A stretch of DNA of 64,000 nucleotides from a virus: positions 1 through 64,000 of IMG/VR virus record IMGVR_UViG_3300042514_001262; one strand, written 5' to 3'. Of the stretch, positions 33,274 through 41,028 are shown piece by piece. The translations under genes and the position numbers were made by a program. Every line of letters starts with the position of its first letter. The first letter of the stretch is position 1. The notes below the pieces were generated by a model. It did not search any database and was not told the origin of the DNA. It worked only from the letters and a program-made list of their open reading frames with translations.

Positions 33274-33301
33274 AAAAAATAACCCGTTTGGGTTATTTTT
33301 T
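33274..33301. terminator. Bidirectional intrinsic terminator
   Basis: Twelve-bp arms (33274-33285 and 33290-33301) with a GTTT loop pair as AAAAAATAACCC with GGGTTATTTTTT. A GC core flanked by A and T runs gives termination on both strands, separating the plus-strand glycosyltransferase from the minus-strand fibre. The following 107 bases to the fibre stop hold nothing convincing. Confidence 0.9.
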
Positions 33302-33408
33302 TACTCCAACTATTATAAATGTCTTTTGATTTTTTGTAATATGAACACACACAGTATTCATTACAATCATTTCATGGTCAATAAGGTTATGTCCATTCAC
33401 AACACCAA

Positions 33409-36400
33409 CTATTGAGTACAATTAGTATACGCCTTAAAAGTGTAACTAATTTTTACGTCTCTCGCGTCAGGTAAATCACTTACATTAAAACCTAAAAGGA
33501 ATAACACATTACAATCATCTAAAGTATCCTCAACTGTAAAACCTAAATTAAAACACGAAGTGTATGAGTCATCGTTTTTAAAATAATCAGTACGAGTAGT
33601 CAAATTATTTGTGGTGAAAGCGGTAGTAACTACCTCAGAACAAAGAAAATAATTTAAAGCAATATTTATCGCATTGGTTTCAGTTGCTCCTGAACAATAT
33701 ACAATACCACAGACCTCAATTTTGTCACCAACACTTAAAATATATGGATTTGGTATTCCGCAATTAACATATCGTGTACTTAAGGTAGGACTGTTTTGGA
33801 GATTTCTCACATTAAGGTCATATGAACAAGAATCCCAACCACATCGACTGTCCCCATACCAATAGTCTTCACTACTATTTGTTTCAGAATATGCAAAAGA
33901 ATGTGAAGCTATTAACCATTTTGAACCCACAGTTATATTAGCCTGACCTCCTCCACCATCTGTTGCAACAATACAACTACCTTGAAAATTCATTGCTGTT
34001 GTTGAAGACATTACAAATACATTTTCATCGTAGATAGTTAATGCTCCAGATGTTCCACTTGTTCCACTTGAACCATTAACACCACTTATACCGCTTGTTC
34101 CTGATGAACCATTAGTTCCGCTTGAACCTGAAGTACCTGATGAACCACTTGTTCCACTTGAGCCCGAGGCACCTGAAGAACCACTTGTTCCACTTGAGCC
34201 CGAGGCACCTGAAGAACCACTTGTTCCGCTTGAGCCAGATGAGCCGCTAGTCCCTGAAGAACCCGAAGTACCACTTGAACCTGAAGACCCACTAGTACCA
34301 CTTGAACCTGAATCACCTGATGAACCGCTAGTCCCTGATGAACCGCTAGTCCCTGATGAGCCAGATGAACCTGAGGTTCCACTTGTTCCTGAAGAGCCTG
34401 AAGCACCTGATGAACCGCTTGTTCCTGATGAACCGCTTGTTCCTGATGAACCACTTGTTCCTGAACTACCACTAGTACCTGATGAGCCAGATGAACCGCT
34501 AGTTCCCGATGAACCTGATGAACCTGATGAACCTGAAGCACCTGATGAACCAGATGAACCTGATGTTCCTGAACTACCACTTGAACCTGAGGTACCTGAA
34601 GAACCACTAGTTCCTGATGAGCCACTAGTTCCTGAAGAACCAGATGTTCCTGATGAGCCATTAGAACCCGAAGTACCGCTAGTTCCTGATGAACCTGAAC
34701 TACCTGAAGTTCCTGAAGAGCCAGATGAACCACTTGTACCCGAACTACCACTTGTTCCTGACGAACCTCTACATACACAATCTGTTGAAGTTATATCTGC
34801 GCTTCCACTAGTTACTTGCGGAGTTGTTATTGAGCAAACTTGTACGGTTTGACCAAACCCAAGAGTTAAACCTGAAGTACCACCAACACAACAATCGTCA
34901 TAACTAATATTGGTCTCAACTTCCTCTGCTCTGATACTCCATACATAACAAGTTAATCCGTCAATACCACTAGTTCCACTTGAACCTGAAGAACCACTAG
35001 TCCCTGAACTACCACTATTTCCTGAAGAGCCACTAGTTCCTGATGAACCGCTAGTTCCCGATGAACCTGACGAACCGTTAGAACCCGAAGTACCGCTTGA
35101 ACCTGATGTTCCTGAACTACCACTAGTCCCTGAAGAACCGTTAGAACCCGAAGTACCGCTTGAACCTGATGTTCCTGAACTACCACTAGTCCCTGAAGAA
35201 CCGTTAGAACCCGAAGTACCGCTTGAACCTGATGTTCCTGAACTACCACTAGTCCCTGATGAACCGTTAGAACCTGATGTTCCTGAAGACCCACTAGTTC
35301 CACTTGAGCCAGATGAACCACTTGTTCCTGAAGAACCACTTGAACCGCTAGTTCCACTTGAACCACTTGAACCACTAGTCCCTGATGAACCGTTAGAACC
35401 TGAAGTTCCGCTAGTTCCACTTGAGCCAGATGAACCACTAGTTCCTGATGAACCAGAAGAACCACTAGTTCCTGATGAACCAGAAGAACCACTAGTTCCT
35501 GAAGAACCTGATGTTCCACTACTACCGCTTGTCCCTGACGAACCTGATGTTCCATTAATTATACCTAACGTAGTTTGACCATATGAATAGTGAGTTGTAC
35601 CTTCGGTTACGAAAGTAATTGTATGTGATTGGTTTGATGTATTTGTAGATTGAACTTTAACTAATATCCTATCAGTAGTATTGATAGAAGAACCACTCTG
35701 AAATCCATCAGATAATACCATTGATGGATTTGGTGAATTTGTTGTTACAGGTACTGGGTCTGTTGAAAATAATAAAGTTTCAGTCCCACCTGTTGTTCTT
35801 GAATAAACTTCACAGAAAATATTAAAACTCGCATTATTATTTTCTTTATATGCGTGTAAGAAGAAAGACCAAATTCCCGCAGGTATAGTTGATACATTTG
35901 GATAATTTGAAGGTGTTAAATAGGATTGAATAGTTGATGTTACACCATTCGCAATCGTAACAGTTACCGTTTGTTGAGCACCACTTGTTGGTATAGGTGA
36001 AAATTCTTTATAAGGCGTTTGTGTTACTGACTCATTAAAATAATAAATAGCTCCACCTGAAATACCATTAACACCACTTGTTCCAGAAGTTCCAGAAGAA
36101 CCACTAGTTCCACTTGAACCAGATGAACCTGATGTTCCGCTTGTTCCCGATGAACCATTAGAACCTGAAGTTCCGCTTGTTCCACTTGAACCAGATGACC
36201 CACTAGTTCCTGAAGAACCACTAGTTCCTGAAGAACCACTTGAACCGCTAGTTCCACTTGAACCACTTGAACCTGAACTACCCGAAGTACCGCTTGAGCC
36301 AGATGAGCCTGAAGTTCCTGAACTACCCGAAGTACCACTTGAACCTGATGAACCGTTAGAACCCGAAGTACCACTTGAACCTGATGTTCCTGAACTACCA

Positions 36401-39400
36401 CTAGTTCCCGAAGAACCGCTTGAACCTGATGTTCCTGAACTGCCTGAAGTACCGCTTGAACCTGATGAACCACTATTCCCACTTGAACCTGAAGAGCCAC
36501 TAGTTCCTGATGAACCACTTGTCCCTGAAGAGCCAGATGAACCGCTAGTTCCACTTGAACCTGAAGACCCACTAGTACCACTCGAACCTGAGTCACCTGA
36601 TGAACCACTAGTCCCTGCTGAACCAGATGAACCACTTGTACCCGAACTACCACTAATTCCTGATGAACCTGAAGAACCGTTAGTTCCACTTGAACCTGAA
36701 GAACCGTTAGTTCCACTTGAACCTGAAGAACCACTTGTTCCTGATGAACCACTCTCTCCACTTGAACCTGAGGTTCCGCTGCTACCAGAATCACCCGGTG
36801 CTCCCTCAAGATTTATAGTCCAAACACAATACTGTGAATTACCGTTAAGTATTGATGTTATTTCAACAACAAACGCACCTGTTGTTGGGTTATACGATAC
36901 TATATCACCAGTAAACAAATTATTAACATCGTAAGCAACCAAGATTCCTTGCCCTATAGTCATACTTAAATTAGTAGTTCCTGTGAAATATATTAAATTA
37001 CCTATAGAATATGCCGAAAGAGTTAAACAAGTGTTTGATATTCCATTATATATTGGACTTACTCCTGAAGTCCCTGAACTACCACTTGTTCCACTTGAAC
37101 CTGATATTCCTGAAGAACCACTTGTTCCGCTTGAGCCACTAGTTCCGCTTGAGCCAGAAGTCCCTGAAGAACCTGAACTACCGTCAGTTCCGCTTGAACC
37201 GCTAGTTCCTGAAGAGCCGCTAGCTCCCGAAGAACCACTAGTTCCTGAAGAGCCGTTAGAACCTGAAGTTCCACTAGTACCACTTGAACCGCTAGTTCCT
37301 GAAGAACCACTAGCACCTGAACTACCACTTGTTCCGCTTGAACCAGAAGTTCCTGACGAACCACTTATTCCGCTTGAACCTGAAGTTCCCGACGAACCTG
37401 AACTACCACTAGTCCCTGAAGAACCGTTGGAACCTGAAGTTCCCGAACTACCGTCAGTTCCGCTTGAACCGCTAGTCCCTGAAGAACCACTAGCACCTGA
37501 ACTACCACTTGTTCCGCTTGAACCAGAAGTTCCTGACGAACCACTTATTCCGCTTGAACCTGAAGTTCCTGATGAGCCAGATGAACCGCTTGTACCCGAA
37601 CTACCACTTGTTCCTGAAGAACCACTATTTCCACTTGTCCCTGATGAACCACTTGTACCAGAAGAACCATCTGAACCCGAAGTACCACTTGAACCACTAG
37701 TTCCTGAAGAACCACTAGTTCCTGAAGAACCACTAGTTCCTGAAGAACCACTTGTACCAGAAGAACCATCTGAACCCGAAGTACCACTTGAACCACTAGT
37801 TCCTGAAGAGCCACTTGAACCACTCGAACCTGAGGCACCTGAAGAACCACTAGTCCCACTTGAACCTGACGCTCCGCTAGTACCTGACGAGCCATCCACA
37901 CCTGAAGTACCACTTGAGCCGTTAGTTCCTGATGAACCAGAAGTTCCTGATGAACCAGAAGTTCCTGATGAACCGCTAGTACCTGACGAGCCATCCGCAC
38001 CTGATGTACCACTTGAGCCGTTAGTTCCTGACGAACCAGAAGTTCCTGATGACCCACTTGAACCTGAGGTTCCGCTGCTACCAGAATTACCCGGTGCTCC
38101 CTCAAGATTTATAGTCCAAACACAATATTGCGAATTACCGTTAAGTATTGATGTTATTTCAACAACAAATTCTCCTGTTGTTGGGTTATACGATGCGACA
38201 TCGCCAGTGAACAAATTATTAACATCATAAGCAACCAAGATTCCTTGCCCTACAGTTATACTTAAATTAGTTGTTCCTGTGAAATATATTAAATTACCTA
38301 TAGAATACCCTGAAAGGGTTAAACAAGTGTTTGATGTTCCATTATATATTGGACTTATCCCTGAACTACCACTTGAACCAGAAGTCCCTGAAGAACCTGA
38401 GCTACCATCCGAACCGCTAGTTCCTGATGAACCTGAGCTACCATCCGAACCACTTGAACCATCTGTACCTGAACTACCGCTTGACCCGTTTGTACCTGAG
38501 CTACCACTTGTTCCACTTGAACCATTAACACCACTTATACCACTTGTTCCTGAACTACCGCTTGAACCTGAAGTTCCTGATGAACCACTTGTCCCTGATG
38601 AACCTGAAGTTCCAGATGAACCACTTGTCCCTGTACCACCTGTAAAATTGATTAAAACATTTCCACCACCTTGGTTAATAACCGTAGCACCTGAAAATGT
38701 CATACCTGTAACAGATGTTACAGTAACACCTGATGTGGAATCATATACCGTTAAAGAACCTGAACCTGAAGTAATACCTGTAACATTAACAACACTTCCA
38801 TCACTATTATTTAAAGTCAATGTTGAAGTACCGCTATTGTATGTTCCGCCAGTTATAGTTCCTGTGAATCCTGTAATTGTTACAGTACCACCCGTATTAT
38901 TATATAAATCTAAAATTTGTGTACCCGAAAAATATGTACCACCTGTAATTTGAACATCACTTCCCGAAAATATTCTCCATCTTGCATCATTATGTGAAAC
39001 ACCATTAACCCCTTCAATTGTGCTTCCTGTCCAAGAATTGATAAAATCTTTACCAGCTTGAGAACGATTGTTTACAATAGTACTATACTCAGAAGTAGTA
39101 ATAGCCGAACTACCAGTTAAACCTGTTACCGCATTCCATAAAGTGTCATAGTTCGGAATTGTATATTGATAAACAGTATCTGTTTCTTGAACATAAACCT
39201 GCATACCTAATCTTCTTCTACCTGAAGATATATTATCAGAGTTTAATGTAACAAAATCAGGTGAGAAAGCAGAACCAGTTCCTTTTGTAAAATTGATTGG
39301 AATAGTGTTTGCAGATAATTGAATGTTAGCAGGATAAGTTGTTGCCGTCAACACTAAATCTAAATCACTTAAGTTATAAACTTCCATGTGTCCACCTGTC

Positions 39401-39501
39401 TGTAATACAGAAAAGTTAGTACCGAAAGTGCTAGTCCTTACAACACTAGTAGGTCCTGCTAATTGAGCCGAAGATAGGGGGTTTTTATATGGAAATGACA
39501 T
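33409..39501 (-). CDS. Giant collagen-like Ser/Thr tail fibre (2030 aa)
   Basis: A 2030-residue fibre. Residues 1-285 are a non-repetitive beta-rich N-terminal region, probably the virion attachment. Five blocks of strict Gly-X-Y triplets follow, nearly all GSS and GTS with occasional N, D, A or I and essentially no proline (about 290-385, 473-810, 900-1145, 1317-1517, 1578-1820). Globular domains interrupt them: a domain starting ISPIYNG occurs twice, almost identical (about 385-473 and 813-900), with others at 1147-1317 and 1517-1578. Residues 1820-2030 are a Cys-containing C-terminal domain, the likely receptor-binding tip. Triplets suggest a trimeric triple helix. The hydroxyl density makes it the prime target for the neighbouring O-glycosyltransferase (inference). 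Confidence 0.85.
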   Translation of the reverse strand: MSFPYKNPLSSAQLAGPTSVVRTSTFGTNFSVLQTGGHMEVYNLSDLDLVLTATTYPANIQLSANTIPINFTKGTGSAFSPDFVTLNSDNISSGRRRLGMQVYVQETDTVYQYTIPNYDTLWNAVTGLTGSSAITTSEYSTIVNNRSQAGKDFINSWTGSTIEGVNGVSHNDARWRIFSGSDVQITGGTYFSGTQILDLYNNTGGTVTITGFTGTITGGTYNSGTSTLTLNNSDGSVVNVTGITSGSGSLTVYDSTSGVTVTSVTGMTFSGATVINQGGGNVLINFTGGTGTSGSSGTSGSSGTSGSSGTSGSSGSSGTSGISGVNGSSGTSGSSGTNGSSGSSGTDGSSGSDGSSGSSGTSGSDGSSGSSGTSGSSGSSGISPIYNGTSNTCLTLSGYSIGNLIYFTGTTNLSITVGQGILVAYDVNNLFTGDVASYNPTTGEFVVEITSILNGNSQYCVWTINLEGAPGNSGSSGTSGSSGSSGTSGSSGTNGSSGTSGADGSSGTSGSSGTSGSSGTSGSSGTNGSSGTSGVDGSSGTSGASGSSGTSGSSGASGSSGSSGSSGTSGSSGTSGSDGSSGTSGSSGTSGSSGTSGSSGTSGSSGTSGSDGSSGTSGSSGTSGNSGSSGTSGSSGTSGSSGSSGTSGSSGISGSSGTSGSSGTSGSSGASGSSGTSGSSGTDGSSGTSGSNGSSGTSGSSGSSGTSGSSGISGSSGTSGSSGTSGSSGASGSSGTSGSSGTSGTSGSNGSSGTSGSSGASGSSGTSGSSGTDGSSGSSGTSGSSGTSGSSGTSGSSGISGSSGTSGSSGTSGVSPIYNGISNTCLTLSAYSIGNLIYFTGTTNLSMTIGQGILVAYDVNNLFTGDIVSYNPTTGAFVVEITSILNGNSQYCVWTINLEGAPGDSGSSGTSGSSGESGSSGTSGSSGSSGTNGSSGSSGTNGSSGSSGISGSSGTSGSSGSAGTSGSSGDSGSSGTSGSSGSSGTSGSSGSSGTSGSSGTSGSSGSSGNSGSSGSSGTSGSSGTSGSSGSSGTSGSSGTSGSSGTSGSNGSSGSSGTSGSSGTSGSSGSSGTSGSSGSSGSSGTSGSSGSSGTSGSSGTSGSSGSSGTSGTSGSNGSSGTSGTSGSSGSSGTSGSSGTSGTSGVNGISGGAIYYFNESVTQTPYKEFSPIPTSGAQQTVTVTIANGVTSTIQSYLTPSNYPNVSTIPAGIWSFFLHAYKENNNASFNIFCEVYSRTTGGTETLLFSTDPVPVTTNSPNPSMVLSDGFQSGSSINTTDRILVKVQSTNTSNQSHTITFVTEGTTHYSYGQTTLGIINGTSGSSGTSGSSGTSGSSGTSGSSGSSGTSGSSGSSGTSGSSGSSGTSGTSGSNGSSGTSGSSGSSGTSGSSGSSGTSGSSGSSGTSGSSGTSGSNGSSGTSGSSGTSGSSGTSGSNGSSGTSGSSGTSGSSGTSGSNGSSGTSGSSGTSGSSGTSGSNGSSGSSGTSGSSGTSGSSGNSGSSGTSGSSGSSGTSGIDGLTCYVWSIRAEEVETNISYDDCCVGGTSGLTLGFGQTVQVCSITTPQVTSGSADITSTDCVCRGSSGTSGSSGTSGSSGSSGTSGSSGSSGTSGTSGSNGSSGTSGSSGTSGSSGTSGSSGTSGSSGSSGTSGSSGSSGASGSSGSSGSSGTSGSSGSSGTSGSSGTSGSSGTSGSSGTSGSSGASGSSGTSGTSGSSGSSGTSGSSGTSGSSGDSGSSGTSGSSGSSGTSGSSGTSGSSGSSGTSGSSGASGSSGTSGSSGASGSSGTSGSSGTSGSSGTNGSSGTSGISGVNGSSGTSGTSGALTIYDENVFVMSSTTAMNFQGSCIVATDGGGGQANITVGSKWLIASHSFAYSETNSSEDYWYGDSRCGWDSCSYDLNVRNLQNSPTLSTRYVNCGIPNPYILSVGDKIEVCGIVYCSGATETNAINIALNYFLCSEVVTTAFTTNNLTTRTDYFKNDDSYTSCFNLGFTVEDTLDDCNVLFLLGFNVSDLPDARDVKISYTFKAYTNCTQ
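35076..35264. repeat. 63-bp tandem repeats in collagen-like block
   Basis: Three consecutive 63-bp units start at 35076, 35139 and 35202, with a partial fourth from 35265. Each encodes seven Gly-X-Y triplets. Near-identity at DNA level points to recent duplication or slippage that changes fibre length in frame. Confidence 0.8.
36781..37055. repeat. Direct repeat copy encoding ISPIYNG domain (copy 2)
   Basis: About 275 bp nearly identical to 38077-38351, offset by exactly 1296 bp (432 codons). Both copies encode the same roughly 90-residue globular insert in the collagen-like fibre, differing at a few residues (for example VSPIYNG versus ISPIYNG). Confidence 0.85.
38077..38351. repeat. Direct repeat copy encoding ISPIYNG domain (copy 1)
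   Basis: Partner of the repeat at 36781-37055. The in-frame direct repeats could recombine to delete or duplicate one collagen block plus one globular domain. Confidence 0.85.
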
Positions 39502-39536
39502 ATTATATTTCGTTATTTATTAGTATATTATTATTA

Positions 39537-40637
39537 TTATGATTTAGTATCACCTTTAACCCAGAAAGTCGTTGTTAATGGAGGTGAAGATGGTTCAGAA
39601 CACAATTCATTCATCCACAACACTCTATATGTTCCAACAGGAATTGCACATCCACTTGGAACTACCACATTTACACCCGCATTTATAACATCAGGTACAC
39701 CATTATCAATTATTGATGTTGAACATGCATTACCTAATCCCACATCTAAAGTCATGTTGGTCATTGTTCCTCCAACACCAGATAAAGGTATCCAAACAGT
39801 ATATGTATATTGAATTGATGGGTTCACTTGTGATGTTGTCACAGGGATACTACTAAAACTATATTGATTTTGAGAACATCCATAAGAATCAACACCCGAA
39901 CCTGAAGATTGTCGTATTGGACCATTCAATGTTGATACGTTTGTTATGAAATTACCAACAGACCCTGTCCAACCTGAGAATTTAGCATAAATTGCCATAT
40001 CTGATGCGTAGTTTAGTCCCGCAGGTGTTCCACTATTACCCCATCCAAAGAAGGATACCGCACCTGTATCATACATATATTGACCCAAATTATTCAATGA
40101 TGTTGGGTCTTGAGGTTCAGGGAATAAATAAGCACTGAACGCTGCCGGACTCGGTGTTGGAGTATTTGTAGGTGTTGAGGTATTTGTAGGCGTTGCAGTA
40201 TTTGTAGGCGTCGGTGTTGGTGTTTGTCTTGTTGGTGTTACAGTTGGAGTTTGAGTTTGTGTTGGAGTTGTAGTATTTGTTGGTGTTGGGCTTGGAGATA
40301 ATCCTGGTGTAGGTGTTATAGTAGGTGTTATAGTTGGTGTCGCAGTATTTGTTGGTGTAGGTGTAGGTGTTTGGTTTGTTGGAGTAATACTTGGTGTTGG
40401 AGTAGGTGTTGGAGTAATACATTCAACATTTACAAGAACCCCATTCAACATTTCAGTTCTTGTTTGGTCTTCATAAACCAGTGTAGAACCCAAATAAACA
40501 TTAAATGGACCTAAAGCGCTTGAATTAGATGTTAATCTGACAATATATGTTGAACAACCCGATACCGTTATTTGCTGTTCAATTTCATTATCACAACCAA
40601 CAGCATTATTGGTAACGGTTATAGTGTATGTAGCCAT
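39537..40637 (-). CDS. Pro-Thr-linked adhesin/fibre protein (366 aa)
   Basis: A 366-residue protein: an N-terminal beta domain (residues 1-72: [18 protein letters not shown], then [12 protein letters not shown]), a Pro-Thr linker (about 75-162) and a C-terminal globular domain (about 165-366) starting [20 protein letters not shown] and containing several Cys. The layout, short N-domain plus linker plus distinct C-domain, matches the proteins at 21504-24188 and 24244-24891, so it is a member of the same modular fibre family. No signal peptide. A TATTTATTT element precedes it. Confidence 0.65.
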   Translation of the reverse strand: MATYTITVTNNAVGCDNEIEQQITVSGCSTYIVRLTSNSSALGPFNVYLGSTLVYEDQTRTEMLNGVLVNVECITPTPTPTPSITPTNQTPTPTPTNTATPTITPTITPTPGLSPSPTPTNTTTPTQTQTPTVTPTRQTPTPTPTNTATPTNTSTPTNTPTPSPAAFSAYLFPEPQDPTSLNNLGQYMYDTGAVSFFGWGNSGTPAGLNYASDMAIYAKFSGWTGSVGNFITNVSTLNGPIRQSSGSGVDSYGCSQNQYSFSSIPVTTSQVNPSIQYTYTVWIPLSGVGGTMTNMTLDVGLGNACSTSIIDNGVPDVINAGVNVVVPSGCAIPVGTYRVLWMNELCSEPSSPPLTTTFWVKGDTKS

Positions 40638-40653
40638 CCTCGGTATTTTATTA

Positions 40654-40661
40654 AATAAATA
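40654..40661 (-). promoter_or_regulatory. TATTTATT late-type element
   Basis: TATTTATT on the coding strand lies 16 bases before the ATG at 40637, within an imperfect palindrome GGTATTTATT...AAAATACC. The 13-base core TATTTATTTAATA is also found in the loop upstream of the lysis genes (7445-7481). Confidence 0.4.
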
Positions 40662-40700
40662 CCTTAAACGATTACTTTTATTTAGAAATTGGGAAAATTA

Positions 40701-40727
40701 AACAACTAATGAATTAAGTTAGTTGTT
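40701..40727 (-). terminator. Possible weak terminator
   Basis: Nine-bp arms AACAACTAA / TTAGTTGTT (40701-40709 and 40719-40727) with a 9-base loop lie 16 bases past the 91-aa gene's stop. On the minus strand the stem is followed by TAATTTTCC, a short T-rich tract. The stem is AT-rich, so termination would be inefficient. Confidence 0.4.
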
Positions 40728-40742
40728 GTTAATATTGAAAAC

Positions 40743-41018
40743 CTATGTATCAAGTTCAACAATGATTTCAAATGCACATCCAAAGGTACAATCTAATATT
40801 TTGAATAATTCACAACCATTATCGTCAATCAATTTTAACATCACCTCAGGTGCCGTTTCAAAAATTGACGGGATTGTTGAATTGTAAGTTTGAACAGGAG
40901 GCACAGGTCCTGGATTTATTGTTGCAAGTTGATATTGGTTGTTTCCATAAACATCCGAAATAAAAACTTGAACCGGGTACGTAACTCCTGATATTTCTGT
41001 AATTCTTATTTGTACCAT
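40743..41018 (-). CDS. Stand-alone adhesin N-module (91 aa)
   Basis: A 91-residue protein consisting only of the short beta module found at the N-terminus of the 215-aa and 168-aa adhesins: PVQVFISDVYGNNQYQLAT, then VMLKLIDDNGCELFKI, ending in a Cys-containing strand. It has no Pro-Thr linker. Conservation of the IDDNGC motif across three genes suggests a structural unit, perhaps for assembly or attachment of fibre components. It ends in an acidic strand (IIVELDT) and starts 10 bases after the SprB-repeat gene's stop. Confidence 0.6.
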   Translation of the reverse strand: MVQIRITEISGVTYPVQVFISDVYGNNQYQLATINPGPVPPVQTYNSTIPSIFETAPEVMLKLIDDNGCELFKILDCTFGCAFEIIVELDT

Positions 41019-41028
41019 TTTTTTATTT

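Noticed and set aside
33304-33408. 24-codon plus-strand frame after the bidirectional terminator
   Set aside because: Too short, no promoter, downstream of a terminator, composition unremarkable.
34086-36809. Several minus-strand frames of VVLQVQVEL type (200-260 aa)
   Set aside because: Shifted frames of the same low-complexity fibre repeats; their Val/Gln/Leu composition is what a shifted GSS/GTS codon pattern gives.
36983-38230. 415-residue plus-strand open frame rich in EPLVPLEPEVP
   Set aside because: It is the antisense of the Gly-Ser/Thr triplet blocks; codon periodicity of the real repeat keeps the opposite strand open. It spans both repeat and globular parts of the fibre and has no independent start signal.
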